Origin: a virus
Virus record (IMG/VR): IMGVR_UViG_3300001533_002528
Coordinates: 1 to 21,675 of that record
DNA: 21,675 nt
Reading direction: 5' to 3' (one strand)
The translations under genes were made by a program, and so were the position numbers. How positions within the stretch are numbered: the stretch's first letter is position 1; the number at the start of each line of letters is the position of its first letter. The notes under the pieces were generated by a model, which saw nothing but the letters and a program-made list of their open reading frames with translations, did no database searches and was not told the origin of the DNA. Positions 6,901 to 13,590 of this stretch are shown piece by piece.

Positions 6901-7464
6901 TTAAAGTACGAATAAGATGTATGCTAATGCGGATACCTCAACTGCTACAAGAGCAACAAGAAAATAACTTAATGAAGAAACAGGTTTTTTCTCTTCCAAT
7001 CTTTCTTCAACAACACTCTGCATAGAAACAGGTTCATCCTCATATTCATATTCATATTCATACTCGTCCTCGCCATTCTGAACGTCTTTGTCTCTCATCT
7101 TCTCAGCAAAAACAAGCATTGCAGATTTTATGTCCTCACGTAACTCTTCCCGAGAAACAAAACCTGAATCTTGCTCTTCTGGCATCGATAAACTAGAAAC
7201 GATCTGCTCTCTGACCTGTACTTTTGGTTCGCCCATATCTTCAACTTCTTTTTTCAAAATTTCGCCCGTTTCTTCGTCAAGAACTTCCGTCTCTCTTTCA
7301 TAAACACAAGGACGACTTCGTATTACCTGTCTTTGAGCTAAATGGAGCTTTCTTTTGGGCTCAACCCAAGTTTCAATAATTTGAGACCCATCAGAAAGAG
7401 ATTTAATCACACGTTCCGCATGACGACCATCTTCTAGCCTGATCTTTTCACGGTCTTCTGTCAT
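6901..7464 (-). CDS. Tail-anchored membrane protein, 187 aa
   Basis: The first 160 residues are charged and soluble. They include an EYEYEYEYED repeat near residues 134-143 (from a six-base DNA repeat). The last 20 or so residues are hydrophobic (SYFLVALVAVEVSALAYILFVL), so the protein should insert by its C-terminus with the N-terminal part in the cytoplasm. Positions 60-85 hold a patch with VLDEETGEILKKE. AGGAGT lies 6 bases before the ATG. ACATATATAAGG about 30 bases upstream may be a promoter element. Function is unknown; a host-membrane scaffold, lysis helper or virion protein are all possible. Confidence 0.7.
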   Translation of the reverse strand: MTEDREKIRLEDGRHAERVIKSLSDGSQIIETWVEPKRKLHLAQRQVIRSRPCVYERETEVLDEETGEILKKEVEDMGEPKVQVREQIVSSLSMPEEQDSGFVSREELREDIKSAMLVFAEKMRDKDVQNGEDEYEYEYEYEDEPVSMQSVVEERLEEKKPVSSLSYFLVALVAVEVSALAYILFVL

Positions 7465-7518
7465 AACACACTCCTGGATTTGGAATATTCCTACCTTATA
7501 TATGTTCCTTAAGAAAAA

Positions 7519-8514
7519 TTACGGCGGCACTATTAAATCAGCTTCTAATAAGGTATAAGGAATTATATATTCATTTACAACGTCTCCCGCAGCATCGTAT
7601 TCTGTGATGGTTTTTTTGGCTAAATCACCAGCTGTCGCACCAGAAGGATATTGTAATGTTTCAATCGTTTCTACAACAGGATTGGCACTGCCGCCAGCAA
7701 TTAAATTACTTGTAAAGGTAAATGTAGAAGATAAACCATTTACTAATTGCCAATCTTCTTGAATCGTTGTATTGTCGTAATTCTTGCTGTTGCCCTTCTC
7801 GTCAACCGCAAGAGAAATAATGTCGTTGTCCACAGCACACGATCCACCACCAGCAGCAGGATCTAACTCAATCAATTGATTGACACAATCTGAAAAAGCA
7901 AGCCCACCTGTGCTTACATCCACCGTGAATGGATTTACTGTTGATCCAGGCGTTGGACTATTGAATACCGTATGACGACGAAAATATGTCGGACATTCCG
8001 ATACGCCTGCACGAGCATTAAACCGTAAAACCGTTTCCGCCCGACCCTTCACAACAAAAAATTTCATTCGAGGTACAGGAAGTTTTTGCTTAATTAATAC
8101 CCTGTCTCTGGGATGTGCGTTTTCCAAAAATCTGCCTAAACTTGCTTCAAAATAAGTAGAGAAAAAAGTGTCAGCATTCAAAACATCAACAATTTGATAG
8201 GGACGCACCGCGTTAGCGGCAATTGTGTAATCAAGATTTGTGTCGTCGGTTATGTCAATCGCATATTGTATCCATTGCCTGTGGGAAGAATCCAAGGCAT
8301 ATTGTAAAGTCAAAACCGCTGTAGAATTGCCGTCACCGTCGTTGCCAGATAAATCGTATGCAGAAGGATTGCCCGTTGGCTCCCCCCAAGCACATATAAG
8401 ATTGTCCGCCCGCCCTGAATTCGCAGGACAAACAAAAGTTGGGTGATGAGCACGATCATCAATTACCCAAACACCCCAATAATCAGTAGGAAATGGATTC
8501 ATGAACCAAGTCAT
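7519..8514 (-). CDS. Probable virion structural protein, 331 aa
   Basis: I do not recognise a named family. The sequence is beta-rich with many Asn, Asp, Thr and Gly residues and few charged runs, and lacks signal or membrane segments. It begins MTWFMNPFPTDYWGVWVIDD. The C-terminal third (after residue 240) has Thr/Ser-rich strands and a GGSAN loop, as in phage fibre or decoration proteins. By eye its base composition is more GC-rich than its neighbours, hinting at a separate origin. GAGGAA lies 8 bases before the ATG and CTATATAG lies 35 bases upstream. Confidence 0.6.
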   Translation of the reverse strand: MTWFMNPFPTDYWGVWVIDDRAHHPTFVCPANSGRADNLICAWGEPTGNPSAYDLSGNDGDGNSTAVLTLQYALDSSHRQWIQYAIDITDDTNLDYTIAANAVRPYQIVDVLNADTFFSTYFEASLGRFLENAHPRDRVLIKQKLPVPRMKFFVVKGRAETVLRFNARAGVSECPTYFRRHTVFNSPTPGSTVNPFTVDVSTGGLAFSDCVNQLIELDPAAGGGSCAVDNDIISLAVDEKGNSKNYDNTTIQEDWQLVNGLSSTFTFTSNLIAGGSANPVVETIETLQYPSGATAGDLAKKTITEYDAAGDVVNEYIIPYTLLEADLIVPP

Positions 8515-8549
8515 TGTTTAAATTCCTCGTTGGTCTAATTTGCTATACC

Positions 8550-8557
8550 CTATATAG
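8550..8557. promoter_or_regulatory. CTATATAG element upstream of minus-strand gene
   Basis: This is the third exact CTATATAG. It lies 35 bases before ATG 8514, with an AATATAGTA-like element at 8569-8577 and a TATAG at 8544-8548 nearby. The region between 8515 and 8585 holds no gene. Confidence 0.4.
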
Positions 8558-8585
8558 ATATTCAACTTAATATAGTATTGCACAA

Positions 8586-8623
8586 AAAAAAGCCCTCCCC
8601 CGCAAGCGGGGGAGGGCTTTTTT
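8586..8623. terminator. Strong bidirectional terminator
   Basis: AAAAAAGCCCTCCCCCG pairs with CGGGGGAGGGCTTTTTT around a CAAG loop (17 bp, perfect). A-run and T-run flanks make it functional on both strands. It sits just after the end of the minus-strand gene at 8636 and before the promoter region of the next minus-strand gene. Its CCGCAAGCGG centre equals that of the terminator at 4157. Confidence 0.9.
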
Positions 8624-8635
8624 GTTTTGTGAAAA

Positions 8636-8965
8636 TCAAATACCTTCAGTAACCAGGGATGTTAAACCACTCCTGTTGAAAGTTGTTTGATCTTGTCTTG
8701 ATGAGGGCGTATCTTTACGAAGCTTACGACGCCTATCAATTTGTCCAATAGTGGCAATTCTGTCTTTTCTAAAGCTCTTAATTGGAGCCTTATCAAGGGT
8801 ATTGCGAACTATCGATCCTTCACGGAGTTCATATCCGGTAAAGGTTTTTCCATTGTTTTCGACGATCAACACAGTTCGTCGAACAGGATGGGTGTGTTTT
8901 CCTCGGTAAAAAAATCTCGCTACAGGTTGATTTTTAACCAATGAGTAAACATAAGAACTAGACAT
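8636..8965 (-). CDS. Small WYL-like protein, 109 aa
   Basis: Residues about 16-70 contain ARFFYRGKHTHPVRRTV, then a strand and FTGYELREGSIVR, then PIKSFRKDRIATI. The run from FFYRG through GYELREG to SFRKDRI resembles the small SH3-like WYL domain, which in bacteria binds nucleic acids or nucleotides and is usually part of a larger regulator. Here it would stand alone. The tail after residue 80 is basic and polar. GGAGAGA precedes the ATG, directly after a GAAA repeat. The WYL link is from motif shape only. Confidence 0.5.
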   Translation of the reverse strand: MSSSYVYSLVKNQPVARFFYRGKHTHPVRRTVLIVENNGKTFTGYELREGSIVRNTLDKAPIKSFRKDRIATIGQIDRRRKLRKDTPSSRQDQTTFNRSGLTSLVTEGI

Positions 8966-8977
8966 GTCTAATCTCTC

Positions 8978-8996
8978 CTTTCTTTCTTTCTTTCTT
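8978..8996. repeat. (CTTT)n tetranucleotide repeat at a ribosome binding site
   Basis: Four full CTTT units plus CTT lie at 8978-8996. Read on the minus strand it is GAAA repeated directly upstream of, and running into, the AAGGAGAG ribosome binding site of the gene at 8965. Confidence 0.75.
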
Positions 8997-9001
8997 AGAA
9001 T

Positions 9002-9343
9002 TTAACAAAAAAACCGATTTTTTACAAGACTAGTTTTCTTCTTCTTCTTCTTCTTCTTCTTCTTCTTTTCTTTATTCCAAAATGCAGGTTCTTCCATGCC
9101 TTCTAACATACTAATTCCAAGACGATCATTTAAAACTCCATTAAGAAGGTGGTTTGCGCTGCGGACGTGTTCTGCCCAACGGACAACACTTATACAAGAT
9201 TCTTCTGAGTCTATATTACCCGTTAGGCAAGTTTCTAATATTTTACAGATTTCATCATCAGAAAGGGCAGCATATCTTTTTTCAGTTTCATTCCATTGAA
9301 GGTCATCATGCGGAATTAAAGAGCTAAGTTGATTAGGGGTCAT
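9002..9343 (-). CDS. Hypothetical protein with polylysine tract, 113 aa
   Basis: Residues 1-90 look like a small helical domain (SDDEICKILETCLTG, VVRWAEHVRSANHLLNGVLNDRLG). This is followed by a run of 11 lysines encoded by AAG repeats and a short tail ending RFFC. I do not recognise the domain. AGGAG lies 8 bases before the ATG, inside the end of the M28 peptidase gene, which it overlaps by 11 bases; the two are probably co-translated. The lysine run could bind DNA, and its length may vary by slippage. Confidence 0.6.
   Translation of the reverse strand: MTPNQLSSLIPHDDLQWNETEKRYAALSDDEICKILETCLTGNIDSEESCISVVRWAEHVRSANHLLNGVLNDRLGISMLEGMEEPAFWNKEKKKKKKKKKKKTSLVKNRFFC
9036..9065. repeat. (TTC)10 trinucleotide repeat coding for lysine
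   Basis: Ten uninterrupted TTC units on the plus strand read as AAG on the minus strand and encode most of the polylysine run of the gene at 9343. Confidence 0.8.
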
Positions 9344-10460
9344 AAATATTACTCCTATATGCTTCTCCTATACCTGTATTTTGGATAGGAAATGGGGTTC
9401 GATGGTCATCATGATCGTATTGCGGTAATATTTCCTCCCCATCCCAGAACCATACTGGTTGTGCAGTATCATTGGCAATTTTATATACCAATTCAAAGCC
9501 AAGGCGAGCAATATCACGAATGCCTTTATACGATCCTAATTGGTCAATTCTTTGTGGGGTGTCTTGTGGTGTGTGATAGGCGGAATGTATCCCTGTAAAA
9601 CACCAAGCAACAGGCACACCTTTATTTTTAAATGATTGATGGTCTGAACCTCCGCCTGTTCCAACCTTAAGAATTGAATTAACAAACGGATATTTATTTT
9701 TTAATTGTTGAACATATCTCTTTATGTTTGGCGAACTTTCAGTATATTTTACTTGTTTTTCTTCAGAAGAATTTAGGTAACCAATCATGTCAAAATTTAA
9801 CATAAAAACATGATTTTTAATATTGGGTTGTTCTTGCGGAAATATTGGATTATTACAATATAATTTGCTACCAATTAATCCCATTTCTTCGCAATTAAAA
9901 GCTATAAAAACCACTGTTTTTTTTGATGGTGGCAACATAGAAAATGCTTGTGCGATTTCAATAATAGCCGAAGTTCCACTGGCGTTGTCATCTGCTCCTG
10001 GACAAATGCCCCTGCGGGATTTTACATGATCCATGTGTGCCCCAACAACTACAATTTCATTTTTATGAGTTGTTCCATCTATCCAACCGATAATATTTGG
10101 TGGGGGATATGGTTTAGAATCTGGCCAAGGGATGTATTGTAATTGTGTTTTACATCCACAATCTTCAAACATTGCTTTAATCCAGTCAGCGGCATATTTA
10201 TTTCCTTGTGTGCCAGGAACTCGTCCTCCCCATTCTTGTGATGCTAACTTATAGACATGTGATCTACATTCCTCAGTTGTTATAGAATTAATTGCATCTT
10301 CATAGGTTTTAGTTGGTGGATTGTCTGGCGTAATTGGTTGCTGATATGGTTGTTGCCAATGTATTTCTTGTGGCTTTTCCCTAGAAATTTCAGCAATTAA
10401 AAACATTCCCCCGACAACAGCGAGGACAATAAGAACATATTCTAATTTGATCTGTTTCAT
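9333..10460 (-). CDS. Membrane-anchored M28 family zinc aminopeptidase, 375 aa
   Basis: Residues 5-24 are a hydrophobic N-terminal anchor, followed by a Pro/Gln-rich linker to about residue 50. The M28 metal site is complete: His142 in GAHMDH, Asp157 in GADDNASG, Glu191-Glu192 in FNCEEMG (catalytic base and ligand), Asp224 in NFDMIGY, and His296 in YHTPQDTP. Family members are co-catalytic two-zinc exopeptidases that release N-terminal amino acids. The anchor places the enzyme on the periplasmic or outer face of the host membrane. No strong ribosome binding site is seen; the ATG lies 43 bases after the stop of a 53-residue gene. It overlaps the next gene by 11 bases. The family is sure; its role for the phage is not known. 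Confidence 0.9.
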   Translation of the reverse strand: MKQIKLEYVLIVLAVVGGMFLIAEISREKPQEIHWQQPYQQPITPDNPPTKTYEDAINSITTEECRSHVYKLASQEWGGRVPGTQGNKYAADWIKAMFEDCGCKTQLQYIPWPDSKPYPPPNIIGWIDGTTHKNEIVVVGAHMDHVKSRRGICPGADDNASGTSAIIEIAQAFSMLPPSKKTVVFIAFNCEEMGLIGSKLYCNNPIFPQEQPNIKNHVFMLNFDMIGYLNSSEEKQVKYTESSPNIKRYVQQLKNKYPFVNSILKVGTGGGSDHQSFKNKGVPVAWCFTGIHSAYHTPQDTPQRIDQLGSYKGIRDIARLGFELVYKIANDTAQPVWFWDGEEILPQYDHDDHRTPFPIQNTGIGEAYRSNIYDP

Positions 10461-10503
10461 CTTACTTTATGCCTACTGATCTTTTAATGTCTTTAATGTA
10501 CTA

Positions 10504-10665
10504 TTATTTTTTTTCTTTGTCAACGTCACTTTTTTTGCCACGGATTCGTTCTAAAATAGTCCAAGTAATCCAACCTAAAATTGATCTGCCAACACTCTTC
10601 AATATCCAAATTATGATGGGCGTGGTTGCTGGACTGATAAAATCTTTTTTTTCATTTTTATCCAT
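10504..10665 (-). CDS. Small membrane-associated protein, 53 aa
   Basis: This short frame starts MDKNEKKDFISPATTPIIIW and continues with an amphipathic or membrane-lying stretch (WILKSVGRSILGWITWTILERI), then a charged tail ending KSDVDKEKK. The pattern of a charged start, one hydrophobic stretch and a basic end is protein-like, and it lies in line with the M28 gene 43 bases downstream. An open frame on the opposite strand (10469-10669) covers the same bases but reads as low-quality sequence. No clear ribosome binding site is seen. It is probably real but small, and its function is unknown. Confidence 0.55.
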   Translation of the reverse strand: MDKNEKKDFISPATTPIIIWILKSVGRSILGWITWTILERIRGKKSDVDKEKK

Positions 10666-10697
10666 GTGAACCGTTTATTAATTACTAACTGCTGCAA

Positions 10698-10704
10698 TAT
10701 ATAG
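10698..10704 (+). promoter_or_regulatory. TATATAG element upstream of the terminase gene
   Basis: AATATATAGTAAGG lies 25 bases before the terminase ATG and upstream of its AAAGGAGAG ribosome binding site. It matches the TATATAG core seen at 1949, 5653 and 8550 and is a candidate promoter for the packaging genes. Confidence 0.4.
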
Positions 10705-10729
10705 TAAGGCAATTAGAAAGGAGAGTTTA

Positions 10730-12625
10730 ATGGAACAATCACAAATATTTGAGGAACAATCAAAACCAAAAAGACCGAGCAATTTAGTATATCCCACTAT
10801 TCGATTTGAGGATTATTATAACCCACCTCCTAGATCGAAGGGAAGACGATTTTCTACAGTTCGTGAATTATCTGAGGATGATGAATTCAAAAATGTTTAT
10901 TCTCATTTTTACGAATTTACAAAATTCGAACTTGATATCCCTATCGGTGAAAAAATAGAAGATCAGGAAAATTTTTCACCTGAGCAACAAATAAAAGAAC
11001 TTATAAAATGTACTAATGATTTCTTTTATTGGTCGCACAGATATGTAAAAATTTTACACCCTGTACATGGAACAATTCCGTTTGTTTTATACAAATACCA
11101 AAGAAAGGTAATTAATAGATTTACCGAACATGGTTGGAATATGTTAAGTAAGTTCCGTCAAGGTGGATTAACCACAGTAGCGGTTCTTTGGGGATTGTGG
11201 AGATGTCTTTTTCAACAAGACCAACAAATTTATGTTTTATCGAAAACCGACCGTGAAGCATTGGCGGCGGGAGACATCGCCAAAAAGGCGATGGATAATT
11301 TCCCATCTTGGATGTATGACCAGGCGCAGGCTGACATCAGCAAACATGAAAAGAAATTTGGAGATACTGGTTCTAAAATTTCGTTTTATACTCCTGAGGC
11401 TGCTCGTGGTAAATCAGCAACCTTGCTAATTATTGACGAAGCGGCGTTTATTCCCGACATGTATGAACACTATAAGGCCATGTATCCTGTCATTTCTACT
11501 GGCGGGAACATCGCTGTGATCTCTACGGTTAACGGAATTGGCAATTGGTATTACGACACCTACAAGGAAGCCGAATCTGGAAGGAATTTTTTCAAAATCA
11601 TTGATTTGGATTACTGGGAACATCCAATTTATGCTAATCCTGAGTGGGCGAAGAAGACCAAAGCTAACATGTCGGAAAAGGCTTGGCAACAAGAAATTTT
11701 GCGTGACTTTCTTGGATCGGGCGAAACATATATTCCCACACGAATAATCGGACAATTAGATCGGTTCACGAGAAATAATGCTCCGATACGTACAGCTTTT
11801 GAAAAATATGAAAATAAAGGAAAAGAAAGTTCTCGTAAAGCCGATTGGGAAAGAGGAGCCTTATGGATATGGAAAGAACCAGCAGATGGGCATGAATATA
11901 TTGTTGCTGTGGATAGTGCTGAAGGTGTCGAAGGTGGTGATAATTCTTGTTTTCAAATTATAGATGTTGCCACTTTAGAACAAGTGGCAGAATTTTATAG
12001 TAATATTATCCCACCTCATATTTATGCACAAATTATTAACCAGATTGCCATTTATTATAATGTGGCAACGGTGGTTGTTGAATCAAATACGGTTGGTGGC
12101 GCGGTTTTAAGTAACTTGCAAAATGACTTGGCTTATGAAAACCTATATTTTGAACAAAGAAAAAAAGCCACTAGTCCTGGTGTAAAAATTGGACCCGCTA
12201 ACCGAGGTGTATATTTAGAAGCCTTACAACATCGATTGGTAAATGGCACTTTACGCATTAACAGTCGTAGATTTGTTCAGGAATTATCCACATTTATTTG
12301 GAGCCGACAAAAACGACGAGCAGAAGCTGAAAAAGGCAAACACGATGACGCCATCATGGCAATGGCTATTGGGCTGTTCATCCGTGATGAACGAATGCGA
12401 GGAATTCCTGTGGGGTCTGAAATACCAGATGAAATGGTCAAAGTCTTCAAGAGCGATACTTATGAAGAAATTAAACGAGAAATTCTTGAAGGACGACCAG
12501 AAGATTGGTTGTCAGAAGATAATTATGATCCAATTTCTGTAGAATCATCTGAAGAATTACTTCTGCCGACCTTTAATATACCAAAGAGAAAAAATGATGC
12601 CTTGCTTCGTGAATTTGGATGGTAA
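10730..12625 (+). CDS. terL: Terminase large subunit (T4 gp17-like), 631 aa
   Basis: This is the ATP-driven DNA-packaging motor with nuclease. The ATPase domain shows an atypical Walker A at 142-149 (FRQGGLTT), Walker B at 232-238 (LLIIDEA, followed by AFIPD), and coupling motif III at 264-269 (ISTVNG). The C-terminal RNase H-like nuclease has Asp395 in AVDSAEG, Glu451 in VVVESNT and Asp539/Asp540 in KHDDAIMAMA. The order and spacing match T4 gp17, although T4 has Lys where this Walker A has Leu148. GGAGAG precedes the ATG. The next gene starts just after its stop. No small terminase is seen next to it. Confidence 0.95.
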   Translation: MEQSQIFEEQSKPKRPSNLVYPTIRFEDYYNPPPRSKGRRFSTVRELSEDDEFKNVYSHFYEFTKFELDIPIGEKIEDQENFSPEQQIKELIKCTNDFFYWSHRYVKILHPVHGTIPFVLYKYQRKVINRFTEHGWNMLSKFRQGGLTTVAVLWGLWRCLFQQDQQIYVLSKTDREALAAGDIAKKAMDNFPSWMYDQAQADISKHEKKFGDTGSKISFYTPEAARGKSATLLIIDEAAFIPDMYEHYKAMYPVISTGGNIAVISTVNGIGNWYYDTYKEAESGRNFFKIIDLDYWEHPIYANPEWAKKTKANMSEKAWQQEILRDFLGSGETYIPTRIIGQLDRFTRNNAPIRTAFEKYENKGKESSRKADWERGALWIWKEPADGHEYIVAVDSAEGVEGGDNSCFQIIDVATLEQVAEFYSNIIPPHIYAQIINQIAIYYNVATVVVESNTVGGAVLSNLQNDLAYENLYFEQRKKATSPGVKIGPANRGVYLEALQHRLVNGTLRINSRRFVQELSTFIWSRQKRRAEAEKGKHDDAIMAMAIGLFIRDERMRGIPVGSEIPDEMVKVFKSDTYEEIKREILEGRPEDWLSEDNYDPISVESSEELLLPTFNIPKRKNDALLREFGW

Positions 12626-12627
12626 CC

Positions 12628-12954
12628 ATGAAAACTGAAAGATCAAAACAATTACTTGAACAAGCCCTTCGGGCAATGCCACAAAACTTCTCGCTAAGAG
12701 AAGTGCGATATCACATGACAAGAGCATTGTCTGAACTTCAAAAAATTGAAAATAAACGAGCAAAACGAGAATCTCAGTTAACACCACGAGATAAATGGGA
12801 ATTAGATTTGAAAAGCGGAAAATTAGTGCCTCCTAACCTGAATGATCAACAAAAAATAGATTATTTAAGAAGAATTGATGAATTGATTGCCGCTGAACAA
12901 GCAAAAATAGATTCTATGAATCATCAATCTGAAAATGATTTATTGACAGATTGA
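12628..12954 (+). CDS. Small helical protein after terminase, 108 aa
   Basis: The protein is mainly helical and charged. It contains NFSLREVRYHMTRALSELQK near residues 20-40 and QQKIDYLRRIDELIAAEQAK near its end, both probable coiled coils. I chose ATG 12628 (MKTERSK), 2 bases after the terminase stop; an in-frame ATG at 12619, inside the terminase gene, is the alternative. Its place between terminase and portal suggests a head or packaging accessory, but no named family is recognised. The 3' end overlaps the convergent gene by 31 bases. Confidence 0.7.
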   Translation: MKTERSKQLLEQALRAMPQNFSLREVRYHMTRALSELQKIENKRAKRESQLTPRDKWELDLKSGKLVPPNLNDQQKIDYLRRIDELIAAEQAKIDSMNHQSENDLLTD

Positions 12955-13520
12955 AGATTTTGTTGTATTAAATAGTAATAATATCGTTCGTAAGATGTTT
13001 GCGCTTGCTCAATGATGCCCAAATGAACTTCATCTTTGGAGTTTTCTGTGAAATTCCCTTGAGAAAGTGGGTCTTTTAAATTTAGATAATTTTCTATAAT
13101 AGGTTGAAATTTGTTATCTGCTAAGTTCTGCCAAGTTAAAAATACTGCTCCTGGTGTTCGTTTCGCCATCTCACATATTCTTCGCAAACGAAAACAATAA
13201 TATCTGGAAGCTGTTAAAGGTGTATATTTGTTTAAAATAATATTAAGTGATGGCTTGGCAGGACGAATCACATAAATGAACTTGCATATATTATAAAAAG
13301 ATTCAGAAGTTAGAAACATATTCTGAAGTAAATGATGTCCATATATGGCTGCTGCATTGTCCAATTTGTGTCCCTGAGAAAATAACCAATCTAAATCATC
13401 AGGGTGACTATAAACTTGTTCGCTTTGATGAATAATGACACGAGGATTCTCGTTTAATACACGTACTAACTCATCAGAACCAGAACCTAAATGACTAACA
13501 ATAAAAACTACTTTTTTCAT
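12924..13520 (-). CDS. Sulfotransferase-like P-loop protein, 198 aa
   Basis: The N-terminus VVFIVSHLGSGSDELVRVLN, followed by ENPRVIIH, has the layout of the sulfotransferase PAPS-binding loop (strand, then R/S-G-S/T loop, then helix, then NPxV). KFIYVIRPAKPSLNIIL at 80-96 resembles the second conserved segment (strand, VxRxPxxS, helix) that binds the 3'-phosphate. Such enzymes move sulfate from PAPS to sugars, lipids or proteins. The protein is shorter than most family members and the loop is not canonical, so another P-loop kinase-like role is possible. It lies on the minus strand between terminase and portal, as an inserted cargo gene would. It has no ribosome binding site, but TATAAT lies 8 bases before the ATG. 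Confidence 0.55.
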   Translation of the reverse strand: MKKVVFIVSHLGSGSDELVRVLNENPRVIIHQSEQVYSHPDDLDWLFSQGHKLDNAAAIYGHHLLQNMFLTSESFYNICKFIYVIRPAKPSLNIILNKYTPLTASRYYCFRLRRICEMAKRTPGAVFLTWQNLADNKFQPIIENYLNLKDPLSQGNFTENSKDEVHLGIIEQAQTSYERYYYYLIQQNLQSVNKSFSD

Positions 13521-13528
13521 GCTAAATT

Positions 13529-13534
13529 ATTATA
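13529..13534 (-). promoter_or_regulatory. TATAAT box just before the sulfotransferase-like gene
   Basis: A consensus TATAAT ends 8 bases before ATG 13520 on the minus strand, so a transcript from it would be leaderless or nearly so, in line with the absence of a ribosome binding site. No convincing -35 box is seen. Confidence 0.35.
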
Positions 13535-13590
13535 GAATGAAAAACCTAAATAGTTACAGCAACTAGAAAAAACCCAATGTGAGGAAAATA

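Noticed and set aside
7088-7303. Plus-strand Ser-rich frame opposite the tail-anchored protein gene
   Set aside because: It is a shadow frame with no ribosome binding site and no protein features; the minus-strand gene has AGGAGT and a clear C-terminal membrane helix.
10469-10669. Plus-strand open frame of 66 codons before the terminase
   Set aside because: It lies opposite the 53-residue minus-strand frame, which has better protein character (amphipathic stretch, charged ends) and continues into the M28 operon. The plus frame has no ribosome binding site.
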